Positions 17,311 through 27,755 are shown, numbered from the stretch's first letter. The stretch is DNA of 64,000 nt from an uncultured Porphyromonadaceae bacterium (GCA_900540205.1 UQER01000013.1:14795-78794), one strand, 5' to 3'. Notes: generated from the sequence alone by a model not told the origin. Numbers and translations: made by a program.

Positions 17311-18522
17311 ATGCACCCTATAATAACACACTTCACCGACGATGACCTGTATAAATTCACCATGTGCTGCGCTGTGATAGAGAATTATCCGCGCACGCGG
17401 GTGAAATACCGTTTTTTCGACCGCAACAACACGGTCTATCCTCCGGGGTTCGCCGACGAGCTGATGCGGCAGATCGCCATGCTCGAGGAGGTGGTGATCA
17501 CCGATGAGGAGGTGGAGTTCATGCAGCGGCGGTGCCGCTACATCCCACTGTGGTTCTACAGCTTTCTGCGAGGGTTCCGCTACGACCGGCGATGGGTGAC
17601 GGCCACTCAGGACGCTGAGGGTCACCTGTCGGTGGAGTTCGAGGGGTATTGGTGCGACACCATTCTGCTTGAGGTGAAAGTGCTTGCCATAATCTCAGAG
17701 CTTTATTATGAGATGACGGGGCAGGCGCAGCGCATTGAACATGGCCTGGACGAGTATTATGCCGCATCGTATGAGAAGGCGCGCCGGCTCATAGAGGCCG
17801 GATGCGTGTTCAGCGATTTCGGCACCCGGCGGCGTGCCTCGTTTGCCGCGCAGGACACCGTGATGCGCGCCATGACGGCATGCGGACGGGACCATGCCTG
17901 TGCCCCGGGGCGCTTCATCGGCACAAGCAATGTGTATTTCGCAATGAAATATGACCTTACACCCGTGGGAACAATGGCGCACGAACTGGTGTGCGCCATA
18001 GCGGGGATGTACGGGCCGCAGATGGCCAATTATCTGGCCATGCGCACGTGGTCGCACACCTATCGCGGCGCGCTGGGCACGTTTCTTTACGATACATACG
18101 GGTGGCGCATTTTCAGCCTGAACTTTTCGGAGGATTACGCCAACATGTTCAAGGGGCTTAGGGTGGACAGCGGCGACAATTTCGAGCAGCTCGACCTGAT
18201 TGTGGAGAAATATCGTTCGCTCAACATTGACCCTGCCACCAAGCAGGTGGTGTTCAGCAACGGGCTCGACGTGGACCGGGCCATACGGATTCAGCGCTAT
18301 GCCGAGGGGAAATGCCTGCCGTCGTTCGGCATCGGCACGCACTTCACCAACGATTTCGCCGATGTGGAGCCGATGAACATAGTCATAAAGCTTACCTCGG
18401 TGAAAATCACAGAGTCGTGGCCGTTCTATTGCCAGACTTGCAAACTGAGCGAGGACAAGGGAAAATATACCGGCGATGCCGCAACCGTGGCCTGCTTCAA
18501 GACCCTGCTGCACATTGACTGA
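17311..18522 (+). CDS. pncB: Nicotinate phosphoribosyltransferase
   Basis: Converts nicotinate, PRPP and ATP to nicotinate mononucleotide in the NAD salvage pathway. The family opening ITHFTDDDLYKFTMCCAVIENYP is present, as are the substrate-loop region SDFGTRRRASF, GTSNVYFAMKYDLTPVGTMAHE and the phosphate-binding GLRVDSGDN / VVFSNGLDVD / FGIGTHFTND tract. The start at 17311 places the conserved opening two residues from Met; 17293 and a TTG at 17281 are alternatives. 403 aa is normal for the short bacterial form. The last 26 bp overlap the 3' end of the convergent membrane-protein gene. Confidence 0.92.
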   Translation: MHPIITHFTDDDLYKFTMCCAVIENYPRTRVKYRFFDRNNTVYPPGFADELMRQIAMLEEVVITDEEVEFMQRRCRYIPLWFYSFLRGFRYDRRWVTATQDAEGHLSVEFEGYWCDTILLEVKVLAIISELYYEMTGQAQRIEHGLDEYYAASYEKARRLIEAGCVFSDFGTRRRASFAAQDTVMRAMTACGRDHACAPGRFIGTSNVYFAMKYDLTPVGTMAHELVCAIAGMYGPQMANYLAMRTWSHTYRGALGTFLYDTYGWRIFSLNFSEDYANMFKGLRVDSGDNFEQLDLIVEKYRSLNIDPATKQVVFSNGLDVDRAIRIQRYAEGKCLPSFGIGTHFTNDFADVEPMNIVIKLTSVKITESWPFYCQTCKLSEDKGKYTGDAATVACFKTLLHID

Positions 18523-20272
18523 GGGCACCGGCCGGACTGGGAGGCAACTCGTAGACGTTGTAGAGGGCGGTAGCTTTTGTGCACTTGTAGCCTTTGGAAT
18601 GCAGATAGCTGAGCAGTGCGCCGCTTTTTTCGGCGTTGTGGTAGATGTTGGCGGTTTCGGCCTCGGTGCCGAGCATGAACGCTTCCGAGGGGGTGCCGAA
18701 ATCGTTTCCGATGGTATTGTATTTAAGGATTATCACCGGTGCGCCGTTCAGATGTAGGTCGAGTTTGCGAAGGAGGCTTTCGGTCGAAAGCTGTTCCGGC
18801 CAGGAATTACCCAGTGCAGGCCGGGTGGATGTGAGGTAATGCAGCATTGGTGCGCTGCCGTAGATCAGCACTTCGCTGCCGGCAGGAGCGATGGTCTGCA
18901 CCCCGTCGGCAGTGGCGTCGATTATATGAGCCCGTTCCGGCGATGTGAGGATGCAGCGCATCAAAGGGCTTTTAAGTTGCATGGTGCAGTTGGCGGGTGC
19001 GGTGGCATCGAAGTAGAGACCGCATCGCACGGCCAACCGGCAGCAATTGGCCAGCACAAGCAGCACGACGACAGCCACGGCCAATGAGGCGTGCCGCAGC
19101 GACAGATGCATGCTGCGTTGCAAAAAAAGCGTGTAGAACACCAGAGCAGGCACACCGGCCATCCACATGGCCGCAGGCCCGTTGTTGGAGATGCCGTTGT
19201 CGCTTCCCAACGGAAATATCAGCAGCATGGCAAGCCCGGCCCATCCGGCAAGGCGCATGCGCCGCGAGCCGCTAAGTATGCTCCCCGTTGAGCCAACGAG
19301 AAAAAATGCATCGAGTAAATATGTGCTGCCGGTACGGGCCACCAAGTATCCCATGCCGCAGAATGCCATTATCCATGCAGCGCTCCTGATGAGGCGGCTG
19401 TGTGGCACGAACTTGTAGGTACACCATAGCATTATCCCTATGGCAAGCAGTTTGGCTGCCACTCTGCCTGTAATGAGATAGGAATCAATCTGGGCACGGA
19501 TCAGGTGGCTGATTCCGTGTGAGGCCTCCCCGTCGGCTGACGAGGCTATCCCGAACAGGTCGGACATGTTGCTGGCGAAAATGCTGAAATGCTTGAGTGC
19601 CAGCATGGCAGCCAGTACAAGTGCCACTCCGGCAATCCATCCTGCTGCAAAAGATGCGGTTACAGATTGCCACATGTGTTTCCGGCGGTAAATGGCAGCG
19701 CCGATGGGAATGAGCAGGATGTAAGCGAAGCCGAGGACATTGGGGATGCGGGCGAAGGTATTCATGCCAAGCACAAGGCCGGAGGCGAGGGCCAGACATA
19801 CGGCGTCTGTGCGGTTGCGGGCTGTAACGCTTCTCATGATGAGCAAAAGTCCCACACATGTCAGCAGCGATGTGAGATGGTCGTAGGAGAATGTGAGCGG
19901 GAGCCACCAGCTTCCGACAATCATAAGCAGGGATGAGCCGGCCACGGCGCTGCGGAACCGGCGTGCCGGAAATGCAGCCGCAAGGCATAGAGCACACAAC
20001 AGATTGACCGTTGCACCAACTATGCGCATTCCCAACGCTGTATGCATAATCTTCAGAAGCGCACCTCCCGTCAGGCCGCTGAGATAGTACATGAAATTGT
20101 ACTCAACACATTCGGGATGGGAATAGATGTTGTCGTAGAATGTCAGATAGAATCCGGAGTCGCACAATTCCACTCCCATGAACAGTGGTGGAATCTGGAC
20201 GACAATGCATATCACAGCCAGCCACAAAGCAAACGCTTTGCCGGACATATATTTCAGTTTAAATGGATTCAT
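18497..20272 (-). CDS. Polytopic membrane protein, GT-C-like
   Basis: 591 aa, read from the ATG ending at 20272; an upstream TTG would add 8 residues. About ten or more hydrophobic helices fill residues 15-430. The first loop after helix 1 holds an acidic cluster (ELCDSGFYLTFYDN), where GT-C glycosyltransferases carry their catalytic Asp. A soluble domain of about 160 residues follows (SEVLIYGSAPMLHYLTSTRPALGNSW). This architecture is that of lipid-linked-sugar-dependent GT-C enzymes or related proteins of unknown function; no specific family is recognized. It is transcribed alone and runs 26 bp into the 3' end of pncB. Confidence 0.6.
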   Translation of the reverse strand: MNPFKLKYMSGKAFALWLAVICIVVQIPPLFMGVELCDSGFYLTFYDNIYSHPECVEYNFMYYLSGLTGGALLKIMHTALGMRIVGATVNLLCALCLAAAFPARRFRSAVAGSSLLMIVGSWWLPLTFSYDHLTSLLTCVGLLLIMRSVTARNRTDAVCLALASGLVLGMNTFARIPNVLGFAYILLIPIGAAIYRRKHMWQSVTASFAAGWIAGVALVLAAMLALKHFSIFASNMSDLFGIASSADGEASHGISHLIRAQIDSYLITGRVAAKLLAIGIMLWCTYKFVPHSRLIRSAAWIMAFCGMGYLVARTGSTYLLDAFFLVGSTGSILSGSRRMRLAGWAGLAMLLIFPLGSDNGISNNGPAAMWMAGVPALVFYTLFLQRSMHLSLRHASLAVAVVVLLVLANCCRLAVRCGLYFDATAPANCTMQLKSPLMRCILTSPERAHIIDATADGVQTIAPAGSEVLIYGSAPMLHYLTSTRPALGNSWPEQLSTESLLRKLDLHLNGAPVIILKYNTIGNDFGTPSEAFMLGTEAETANIYHNAEKSGALLSYLHSKGYKCTKATALYNVYELPPSPAGALSQCAAGS

Positions 20273-20739
20273 GCCGGAATATTGGTAATGAAACAAATTG
20301 TTGCTGTAAAATTAGGCATTAAATTATTTTAAGCAAAATGTCCGTAGCCGTTGGGACATGGGTTGGCGCGATGCGGATTTATACACATGCAAACATACTC
20401 GCAGGTTTTGCGCTGCAAAGGTAGTCAATATCCCCGTAGTATCCGGCTTGTTTCTCAAAACATTATCATTTCAGTTTTCAATGCCTTACGCATCACAGAA
20501 GGACTTGCTATGCCGTCGTTGGCTCCGATTGCCACATAGGAGGGAGGGTCAAGCCGCGTATATTGGAATGCCCGGTGTAGCGGACCGTTATTTGCATTTG
20601 GCGGTGGAATCTGCGCATATTTTTTTGGATATAGTGATTAGTTTTTAGAAGAAGTTCCGTTATATTTAGATGCAGATTAGTACAATATTACCGGATATCA
20701 AATTCCCATTCGCTTTAAATCTATAACCAGGTGTTTTGA
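20273..20739. other. Divergent intergenic region upstream of PUL sigma factor
   Basis: This 467-bp region separates the minus-strand membrane protein from the PUL. TACCTTTG on the minus strand (20416-20423) fits a -7 element for the membrane-protein gene, but no properly spaced TTTG was found. No gene, repeat or clear promoter was seen for the sigma-factor gene. Confidence 0.4.
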
Positions 20740-21315
20740 ATGATGAATGAGGCTGAATTATGGAGCAAGGTCTTGAGCGGTGATATGACAGCTTTGTCGC
20801 TGTTGTATAAGCAGAACTATAACCTATTGTTTAACTGGGGGATGAGGTTCGTTTCCGATGAGGAATTTGTCAAAGACTGCATTCAGGATGTATTCGTCAA
20901 AATATGCAGCAGCCGGAAACTTTCTTCAACTCCCTATGTGAGGTCCTACCTTCTGACATCATTGCGTAACATGATTTTTGACCGGGTCGCCTCTGCACAC
21001 GATGATGTGTCAATCACCGGACGGCTGTTTGAGATTGATGACAATGACTCCGGAATTGAGCAGCTTTTCAAGGATGACGATGACTCGCGTATGCTGGGAC
21101 GCCGGCTTGTCATGGCTTACAATTCTCTGACATATAATCAGCGGGTGTCCGTTTACCTCAGGTATGTCCGCGGTCTGTCGTACAAGGAGATTGCCGCTGT
21201 GATGGAAATGAATCCGCAGTCTGCGATGAATCTTGTGTCCAGGGCTCTCAAATCTCTTCGGTCAGAGATGGGAGCAACTCCGTTCCTGATTTATTTATGC
21301 ATGTTATTGTCATAA
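20740..21315 (+). CDS. ECF-type RNA polymerase sigma factor
   Basis: 191 aa with the usual ECF sigma layout. Region 2 includes LYKQNYNLLFNWGMRFVSDEEFVKDCIQDVFVKIC. Region 4 includes LTYNQRVSVYLRYVRGLSYKEIAAVMEMNPQSAMNLVSRALKSLR, an HTH that reads -35 elements. It is followed after 73 bp by a FecR anti-sigma gene and then by a SusC with an STN domain. That is the standard layout for glycan-induced trans-envelope signalling in Bacteroidetes PULs. Two ATGs in tandem open the frame; either could be used. Confidence 0.9.
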   Translation: MMNEAELWSKVLSGDMTALSLLYKQNYNLLFNWGMRFVSDEEFVKDCIQDVFVKICSSRKLSSTPYVRSYLLTSLRNMIFDRVASAHDDVSITGRLFEIDDNDSGIEQLFKDDDDSRMLGRRLVMAYNSLTYNQRVSVYLRYVRGLSYKEIAAVMEMNPQSAMNLVSRALKSLRSEMGATPFLIYLCMLLS

Positions 21316-21388
21316 GTAAGATTTTGTGAGTAGGAATTCTGAAGGATTCCGTTAATATATATGTAAACCCGTCAATTTTTTTTTTGCG

Positions 21389-22501
21389 ATGACTCCCCGA
21401 AATACAGATATCAGCAAACTGCTTTATGGCGTTGTGGACATCTTCAGGAAGCGAGAAAAGGTATTTCCCATTTCTGAAATCGACAAGGCATGGGAGGACT
21501 GTGAACGGCGGATAAAACGCGCCGCCTACAGGAACGCCATGCGCCGGAGAATCACTGTATGGTCGGGAGCTGCAGCTGCAGCTGCGGTTGTGATTCTGAT
21601 GCTGTGGCCGGACGGTGGAGGCCATGCGGATGCTCCCGGTCTGACGGCAATACAAGACATTACAACGTATGCCCTCAACACCGAGGTGCCCATGACATCC
21701 GGGCACATTATCAATATGGTGCCGGGCTGTGATACTACCGAGGTTGACCAGAACCGAGCCAGCATCAGCTGTCTCGCAAATGGTACGGTTCTGGTCAACG
21801 GCCACTCTGTATCCGGAGCCGCAGGCAATCCGTCCGCCGACAGATATTGTCAGCTGGCGGTTCCGAAAGGACGCCGGGCCGAGATTAGGTTTGCCGACGG
21901 CACCCGCATCTGGGTTAACTCCGATTCGAGGGTGGTCTATCCTCAGGAGTTCTCGGGAGACACGCGTGAAATATATGTGTCCGGCGAGGTGTATCTCGAT
22001 GTCGCGCCCGACAAAAATCATCCTTTTATAGTCAGGAACAAGGATTTCAACGTGACTGTTCTCGGGACTTCGTTCAACATTATGGCCTACGGCAACGGTG
22101 CTCCTTCTCAGGTTGTGCTTGTCTCCGGTAAAGTCGATGTGGACAATTCTTCCGACGGGACAGTGACTATGAGCCCCGGACAACTGGTTGACGTCACCGG
22201 CTCTGCAATCAGCTCACCCAGGCGTGTCGATGTGACTTCTTATGTGAGCTGGAAAGACAATCTGCTGGTGTACAGCGACAAGCCACTTGCCGATGTGTTC
22301 TCCAGACTTAATATCTGCTATGGACGGGAGTTTGTCCTGTCATCCGATGTGACTGACATCAAGGTCACCGGCAAGCTGTATCTGAAAGACGATATCGAAG
22401 ATGTGCTTCACGCCATCGCGTTCTCTGCCCCGGTGAGATATGAGGAGCGCGGAGACAGCATATATGTCTTCAGAACCGGATGTGAGGGGACTGCGCCCTG
22501 A
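21389..22501 (+). CDS. FecR-family anti-sigma factor
   Basis: 370 aa. A cytoplasmic N-terminus of about 60 residues (sigma-binding) leads into one transmembrane helix (ITVWSGAAAAAAVVILML). The periplasmic FecR domain follows (YCQLAVPKGRRAEIRFADGTRIWVNSDSRVVYPQEF, then EVYLDVAPDKNHPFIVRNKDFNVTVLGTSFN), ending with a DUF4974-type domain (LNICYGREFVLSSDVTDIKVTGKLYL). It holds the sigma factor inactive until the STN domain of the loaded SusC transporter signals. The position between sigma and SusC genes supports that pairing. Confidence 0.92.
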   Translation: MTPRNTDISKLLYGVVDIFRKREKVFPISEIDKAWEDCERRIKRAAYRNAMRRRITVWSGAAAAAAVVILMLWPDGGGHADAPGLTAIQDITTYALNTEVPMTSGHIINMVPGCDTTEVDQNRASISCLANGTVLVNGHSVSGAAGNPSADRYCQLAVPKGRRAEIRFADGTRIWVNSDSRVVYPQEFSGDTREIYVSGEVYLDVAPDKNHPFIVRNKDFNVTVLGTSFNIMAYGNGAPSQVVLVSGKVDVDNSSDGTVTMSPGQLVDVTGSAISSPRRVDVTSYVSWKDNLLVYSDKPLADVFSRLNICYGREFVLSSDVTDIKVTGKLYLKDDIEDVLHAIAFSAPVRYEERGDSIYVFRTGCEGTAP

Positions 22502-22614
22502 TCATTCAGCGTATTCCGACGAATAATCGATTGTGTAATTATATAACGGACTGAGTTTAAACTCGCGATCTAAACCAAGCCCAAGATTAGAAAACCTTAA
22601 ACCAATGCACTGTA

Positions 22615-25600
22615 ATGGATAAATACATCCGCATGATTAATGCGAGGAAAGAGCTGTCGCGCATAATCCTGTTGCTATGGCTGAGTCTGGCTGCTTTATC
22701 ATCACAGGCCGCCACGAGCGGAAGCTACGTCAACACCAAAACTTTTACCGTGGAAATGCAAAACACTTCGGTGAAAGATGTTCTTGATTACATCGAGAAC
22801 AACAGTAAATACATTTTCTTCTACACCAGCGGGTCGATTGACACCAAACGCAAGGTGAGCGTAAGTGTTTCCACCCAGCCTGTAACCACTCTGCTCGACC
22901 AGATTTTCAAGAACACAAACGTGAAGTATGATATAGACGGATATCAGATTGCGTTGAAAAAAGCCGATGAAGCCGCCGCATCGTCGGCCCCTTCCAAAGC
23001 GTCGCCGGCAAAACGCCGGGTGACCGGCACTGTGGTTGACGCCTCAAATGACGAGCCGCTGATTGGTGCTCCTGTGACTTTCGACAAGAACACTCCGGGG
23101 GTGGTAACTGATATCGACGGTTATTTCTCAATCGAAATGCCGGCAGAGGGGCAACTCTACATCTCATATCTGGGGTTTCAGCCCGCAACTGTGAAGCCCG
23201 GAGACAAAAATGAGCTGACGGTGCGCCTAAAGCCCGACACCAACGTGCTTGACGAGGTCGTGGTGGTCGGCTATGGCACCACTACACGAAAAAACCTGAC
23301 CACATCAATCGCCACCGTAAAAACCGACAAAATCTCCAAAGCCGCCAACAGCAGCGTGTCAAGCATGCTGCTTGGCCGTGCGGCCGGTCTGCAGGCCACG
23401 GTGAGCAGCACTCAGCCAGGCGGCGACATCAATATCTCTATCCGCGGCGGTGGCAACCCTATATATGTTGTCGACGGTGTGATCATGCCCAACTCTTCGC
23501 TCGAAGCCGGCAGCGGGGAGACCGGTCTGCCCGACAATGTGAAGCGCTCGGCTCTGGCAGGTCTTAACCCGGGCGACATCGAGTCGATTGAAATCCTCAA
23601 GGACGCGTCGGCTGCCATCTACGGCATCGGAGCCGCCGACGGTGTGGTGCTCATCACCACCAAGAAAGGCGCCGAAGGGAAGCCCACCATCACCTATGAA
23701 GGCAGCTACTCGATCCAGAAACGCTATAACTACGGGCTCAACCGCCTGAACAGTGTCGAGTATATGAATCTTGTCAATGTGTTTGACAAAGAAAAATATC
23801 TGCTCAACAACAACCAGTATCCCTACGGCAACCTTGCCTACGACGGCAAATGGACTCCCGTGTTCTCACAGGACCAGATTGACAACGCCACTGACACCAA
23901 CTGGCAGGATTATGTGCTCAAGACAGGCCATATCAACAACCACTCCCTGACAATCAGCGGCGGAACGCAGAAGTTCAAGTATTATCTCGGCGTGAATTAT
24001 TTCAATGAAGACGGTATCATTCGCAACGCCGGCATGGAACGCTACTCTCTGCGCACAAATGTGACCGCACAGCTTTTCCCTTTCCTAAGACTCTCGACAA
24101 TCATCAACCTCAACAAAAACAAATATGAGAACGGGCTTGTCGGCGGCGATACCGGCAATCAGGGCAATTCGGCGTCGGGTTCGTTATATTCGGCGTTGCA
24201 TTACCCGACATATCTGCCTGTCTACGACAAAAACGGAGAATACACCATCTTCGGCCGTGTGCCTAACCCGGTAGCCACCCTTGACATCATCGACGAATCG
24301 CGTCAGAGCAGTTATTATGCCAACTTCGCCATGGATGTCGATATAATAAAAAACATGCTGTCGGTGCGTCTGGTCTACGGTCTGAACCACGAAACCGGCC
24401 GCCGCACATCGTATATCCCCAAAGACGTTTACTTCGGTCTTGTGAAAAAGTCGCGCGGCAGCCTCGGATATGTAGAGCGGCAGTATGAGACTATGGAGGG
24501 GATGATCAATTTCAACCACAATTTCTGGAATGCCCTTGATTTCAATGCAGTGGTCGGTATGGGCCGCTACGTGGACAAAGGTAACGGCATGACCGTATCT
24601 TACCAGAATGCCAACGACATGATTCAGGATACAAATCTTGGCGCTGCCGACGGCCCTTTCGTCCCCTCGTCGTATAAATACGAGAACGAGAAGCGCTCAC
24701 AGTTCGCACGCGCGTCGTTCATTCTCTTCGACAAATATGTGCTGGCAGCGACAGTGCGCCGCGACGGCACTGACAAGTTTTTCGACAATAAGAAATACTC
24801 CTGGTTCCCTTCCGTGTCGGGTGCATGGAAAGTCTCTCAGGAGAAATTCCTCCGTAACCTCACCTGGCTCAATCTCCTCAAAGTGCGTGCCAGCTATGGT
24901 GTCACCGGCAGCGACAACCTGGGGACGTCACTCTACGGTACCGTCGGTGTGTCGCGTGAAGACATCAAATTCTCTAACGGCAGCGTGACTTATGTGCCGT
25001 TCGTTCTTCTGGGAGGCAGTTATGACGACGTGACATGGCAGAAGACTACAATGAAAAACTTCGGTATCGACTTCGTAGTTCTCAACAACCGCCTGTCGGG
25101 TAACTTCGACATCTTCCGCAACGACGTGACCAACATGCTCGGAACTGCCTACACATCGCTGCTCAATATGTATCCTACCCGTCCGGTCAACGGCGCACAC
25201 TACAAGCGCACCGGTGTGGAACTTTCGCTGAACTCAGAAAACATACGCACCTCTGACTTTACCTGGACAACCTCGCTCGCCCTCTCTCACTATCGCGCCA
25301 ACTGGGTGGAGCGTATGCCAAACTACGACTATAAGACCTACCAGCAGCGTGAAAACGAGCCGATGAGCGCCTACTATTACTACAACACCACCGGAATAAT
25401 CAACGCCGACCGCAGCAATATGCCCGAATCACAGCGTTCTCTTCCGATTGATGCCCAGAAACCCGGTTTCCCCATCATCGATGACCGCAACGGCAACGGC
25501 GTGATTGACGAAGGCGACATCTACATGGACGACCTGCTGCCAAAACTCTATTACGGTTTCGGCAATACGTTCATCTACAAGAACTGGGATCTTGACATAT

Positions 25601-26055
25601 ACATGTACGGGCAGCTCGGTGTGGAGAAATACAACAACACCAAGGCGGCCAACTGCTCGGCCGGCAATCTTTCAAGCGGCATAAGCGCAGCCAATCCTAC
25701 GGACTACGCCTTTACCGCATGGAACTCCCAGACCAATCCCAACGGCACGACTCCCGGTGTGGCCACAAAAGATGTGACAATGCCCGGCAACGCCGGCATA
25801 AAGCTCTTCTATGAGAAGGCAGACTTTCTGCGTGTGCGCAACATCACGCTGGGCTACACTTTCGATGCCCGCAAATGGAAGTGTTTCAAGGGCTACATGC
25901 AGAGCCTGCGGCTCTATGTCGATGTTCAGAACCCGTTCACTTTCACCGGATTCACCGGCGATGACCCTGAAATTGTCATTGCCTCAAGCTTGCTGTCGGG
26001 TTGCAACTATCCACAGTTGAGGTCATACTCGTTCGGCGCAAAAATCATCTTCTAA
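22615..26055 (+). CDS. SusC/RagA TonB-dependent transporter with STN domain
   Basis: 1146 aa outer-membrane oligosaccharide importer. After the signal peptide, residues 40-120 form an STN (secretin/TonB short N-terminal) domain (FTVEMQNTSVKDVLDYIENN...). A CarboxypepD_reg-like domain follows (RRVTGTVVDASNDEPLIGAPV) and then the TonB box DEVVVVGYG. The plug domain has GNPIYVVDGVIMPN and SIEILKDASAAIYG, and a 22-strand barrel ends with LRSYSFGAKIIF. The STN domain is present only in SusC proteins that signal to FecR, fitting the two genes upstream. It pairs with the SusD gene 24 bp downstream. Confidence 0.95.
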   Translation: MDKYIRMINARKELSRIILLLWLSLAALSSQAATSGSYVNTKTFTVEMQNTSVKDVLDYIENNSKYIFFYTSGSIDTKRKVSVSVSTQPVTTLLDQIFKNTNVKYDIDGYQIALKKADEAAASSAPSKASPAKRRVTGTVVDASNDEPLIGAPVTFDKNTPGVVTDIDGYFSIEMPAEGQLYISYLGFQPATVKPGDKNELTVRLKPDTNVLDEVVVVGYGTTTRKNLTTSIATVKTDKISKAANSSVSSMLLGRAAGLQATVSSTQPGGDINISIRGGGNPIYVVDGVIMPNSSLEAGSGETGLPDNVKRSALAGLNPGDIESIEILKDASAAIYGIGAADGVVLITTKKGAEGKPTITYEGSYSIQKRYNYGLNRLNSVEYMNLVNVFDKEKYLLNNNQYPYGNLAYDGKWTPVFSQDQIDNATDTNWQDYVLKTGHINNHSLTISGGTQKFKYYLGVNYFNEDGIIRNAGMERYSLRTNVTAQLFPFLRLSTIINLNKNKYENGLVGGDTGNQGNSASGSLYSALHYPTYLPVYDKNGEYTIFGRVPNPVATLDIIDESRQSSYYANFAMDVDIIKNMLSVRLVYGLNHETGRRTSYIPKDVYFGLVKKSRGSLGYVERQYETMEGMINFNHNFWNALDFNAVVGMGRYVDKGNGMTVSYQNANDMIQDTNLGAADGPFVPSSYKYENEKRSQFARASFILFDKYVLAATVRRDGTDKFFDNKKYSWFPSVSGAWKVSQEKFLRNLTWLNLLKVRASYGVTGSDNLGTSLYGTVGVSREDIKFSNGSVTYVPFVLLGGSYDDVTWQKTTMKNFGIDFVVLNNRLSGNFDIFRNDVTNMLGTAYTSLLNMYPTRPVNGAHYKRTGVELSLNSENIRTSDFTWTTSLALSHYRANWVERMPNYDYKTYQQRENEPMSAYYYYNTTGIINADRSNMPESQRSLPIDAQKPGFPIIDDRNGNGVIDEGDIYMDDLLPKLYYGFGNTFIYKNWDLDIYMYGQLGVEKYNNTKAANCSAGNLSSGISAANPTDYAFTAWNSQTNPNGTTPGVATKDVTMPGNAGIKLFYEKADFLRVRNITLGYTFDARKWKCFKGYMQSLRLYVDVQNPFTFTGFTGDDPEIVIASSLLSGCNYPQLRSYSFGAKIIF

Positions 26056-26079
26056 AAAAATATTACAGCCAATCGCTAT

Positions 26080-27729
26080 ATGAAAACCAAAATATTATGC
26101 TCCTTAATGGCGGCGCTGATGCTCTTCACGACCTCTTCATGTGAAGATAATTTCGACGCCAAGATCTACGGAGAGCTTCTTCAGGGCAAATATCCCTCGA
26201 CTGAGAGCGAATATGTGTCATACATGATGATTTGCTATCTTCCGTTCACCACGCCCTTCACCTACACTATAAACGAGGGGACAGGTATGCACGGCTGGTA
26301 TATCGCCACCGGCGGCGACATCCGTTTCTTCGACTCCACCTCGGATATAATGGCTCCCGGATACACGCGCTGTGGCGGAGAATGGCTTCAGCTCTCCAAA
26401 GCCAACTACGAAAACTGCATCCACTACTGGCGTGGCTGGGTGGTCGATGACAGCAATCCCAACCATTTCATGAAGACCGCGGAAATAACCCGTTTCACCA
26501 ATATCGTGGACGTTCTGCAGAACGCCCCGGCCAATGTGTTGTCGGAAGAGACCCGTGACGCCCTTCTGGGAGAGGTTCGCTTGTGCCGCGGTATGATGAT
26601 GTACTATCTCATGCATGTGTTCGGTCCGGTTCCCGTAATTGTAGACCCCGACAAGGTGTTTGACGACGAAGCACAGCGTAACACCACGCGCCCGACACTC
26701 GACGAAATGTGCGGATACATCTACGATGACCTCCTATTCGCAGCCCGTCACGCCCCGGAGGTGCAGACCGAGAAAGGGCGCTATACGCGTGATTACGCCC
26801 GTTTCTGCCTGATGCGTCATTGTCTGAACGAAGGTTCGCATATGCCCGGCTATTATGACACGGGACTTGAGATGTTCTCCGAGCTTGAGGGCAAATACCA
26901 GCTTTTTACCCAGGGAGACAATCCTTGTGCCGATCTTTACAAGAACGCCAACAAGTTCAACAGCGAGATTATCATGGCCGTTAGCTGCGATCCGCTCGCG
27001 GACGGCTCCCCGAAGCATGGCAATGCCAACATCCTCTCCATGTGCACCGTGCCCTGGGATGCCGCCGCACTCGACCCCAACGGCAATCCGACAGTCTTCT
27101 ACCCTCAGAACGGTGGCTGGCAGGCGTTCTATAATGTCGCCAAGAAATTCTACGACAGTTTCGAGACCGGCGACCGCCGCCGCGATCTTATCGTCACCGA
27201 GTGGTGGAACAAGAGCGGCGAGAAAGTCACCGCCAACGACCTGGGCACACGCTGGGACGGCTTTATCTGCAACAAATTCCCCATCGAGACCTCCGGTTCG
27301 TTCCAGGGCACCGACATTCCCATCGCCCGCTGGGCCGATGCGCTGCTGATGTATGCGGAGCTGTCGGTACGCAAAACCAACAGTGCCCCGTCGGCCACCG
27401 CCATTGATGCTGTCAATCAGGTGCGCCGTCGCGCCAATCTCGGTGAGCTCGACGCCGCAGCCACCTCGTCGGCCGATAACTTTCTCACCGCCATCCTTGC
27501 TGAGCGCGGCCACGAGCTTTATTACGAAGGCTGCCGTAAAATAGACTTGATCAGGTTTAACCGCTATGCCCGCGAAACTTCGAAAGTGAAGGGAGAAGTG
27601 CCCACCCGCCAGTATGTGCCGCTCCCCAACTACGCGGTTGAAGCTGCAGCAGCCGACGGCTGTAAGCTCGACCAGTTCTATTCGCGTCCGGGCTGGGATG
27701 TTGACTACAGTCAGGCCCAAGGCATGTAA
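26080..27729 (+). CDS. SusD/RagB family glycan-binding lipoprotein
   Basis: 549 aa surface lipoprotein (lipobox TTSSC) that forms the lid of the SusC transporter. TPR-type helices are visible (VRLCRGMMMYYLMHVFGPVPVI), and the conserved C-terminal SusD tract AIDAVNQVRRRANLGE...ILAERGHELYYEGCRKIDLIRF is intact. The order SusC-SusD with a 24-bp gap implies translation from one transcript. Ligand cannot be predicted from sequence; the enzymes downstream give the best clue. Confidence 0.95.
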   Translation: MKTKILCSLMAALMLFTTSSCEDNFDAKIYGELLQGKYPSTESEYVSYMMICYLPFTTPFTYTINEGTGMHGWYIATGGDIRFFDSTSDIMAPGYTRCGGEWLQLSKANYENCIHYWRGWVVDDSNPNHFMKTAEITRFTNIVDVLQNAPANVLSEETRDALLGEVRLCRGMMMYYLMHVFGPVPVIVDPDKVFDDEAQRNTTRPTLDEMCGYIYDDLLFAARHAPEVQTEKGRYTRDYARFCLMRHCLNEGSHMPGYYDTGLEMFSELEGKYQLFTQGDNPCADLYKNANKFNSEIIMAVSCDPLADGSPKHGNANILSMCTVPWDAAALDPNGNPTVFYPQNGGWQAFYNVAKKFYDSFETGDRRRDLIVTEWWNKSGEKVTANDLGTRWDGFICNKFPIETSGSFQGTDIPIARWADALLMYAELSVRKTNSAPSATAIDAVNQVRRRANLGELDAAATSSADNFLTAILAERGHELYYEGCRKIDLIRFNRYARETSKVKGEVPTRQYVPLPNYAVEAAAADGCKLDQFYSRPGWDVDYSQAQGM

Positions 27730-27755
27730 AACTCCTCAAAAAGAAACAACAGATT

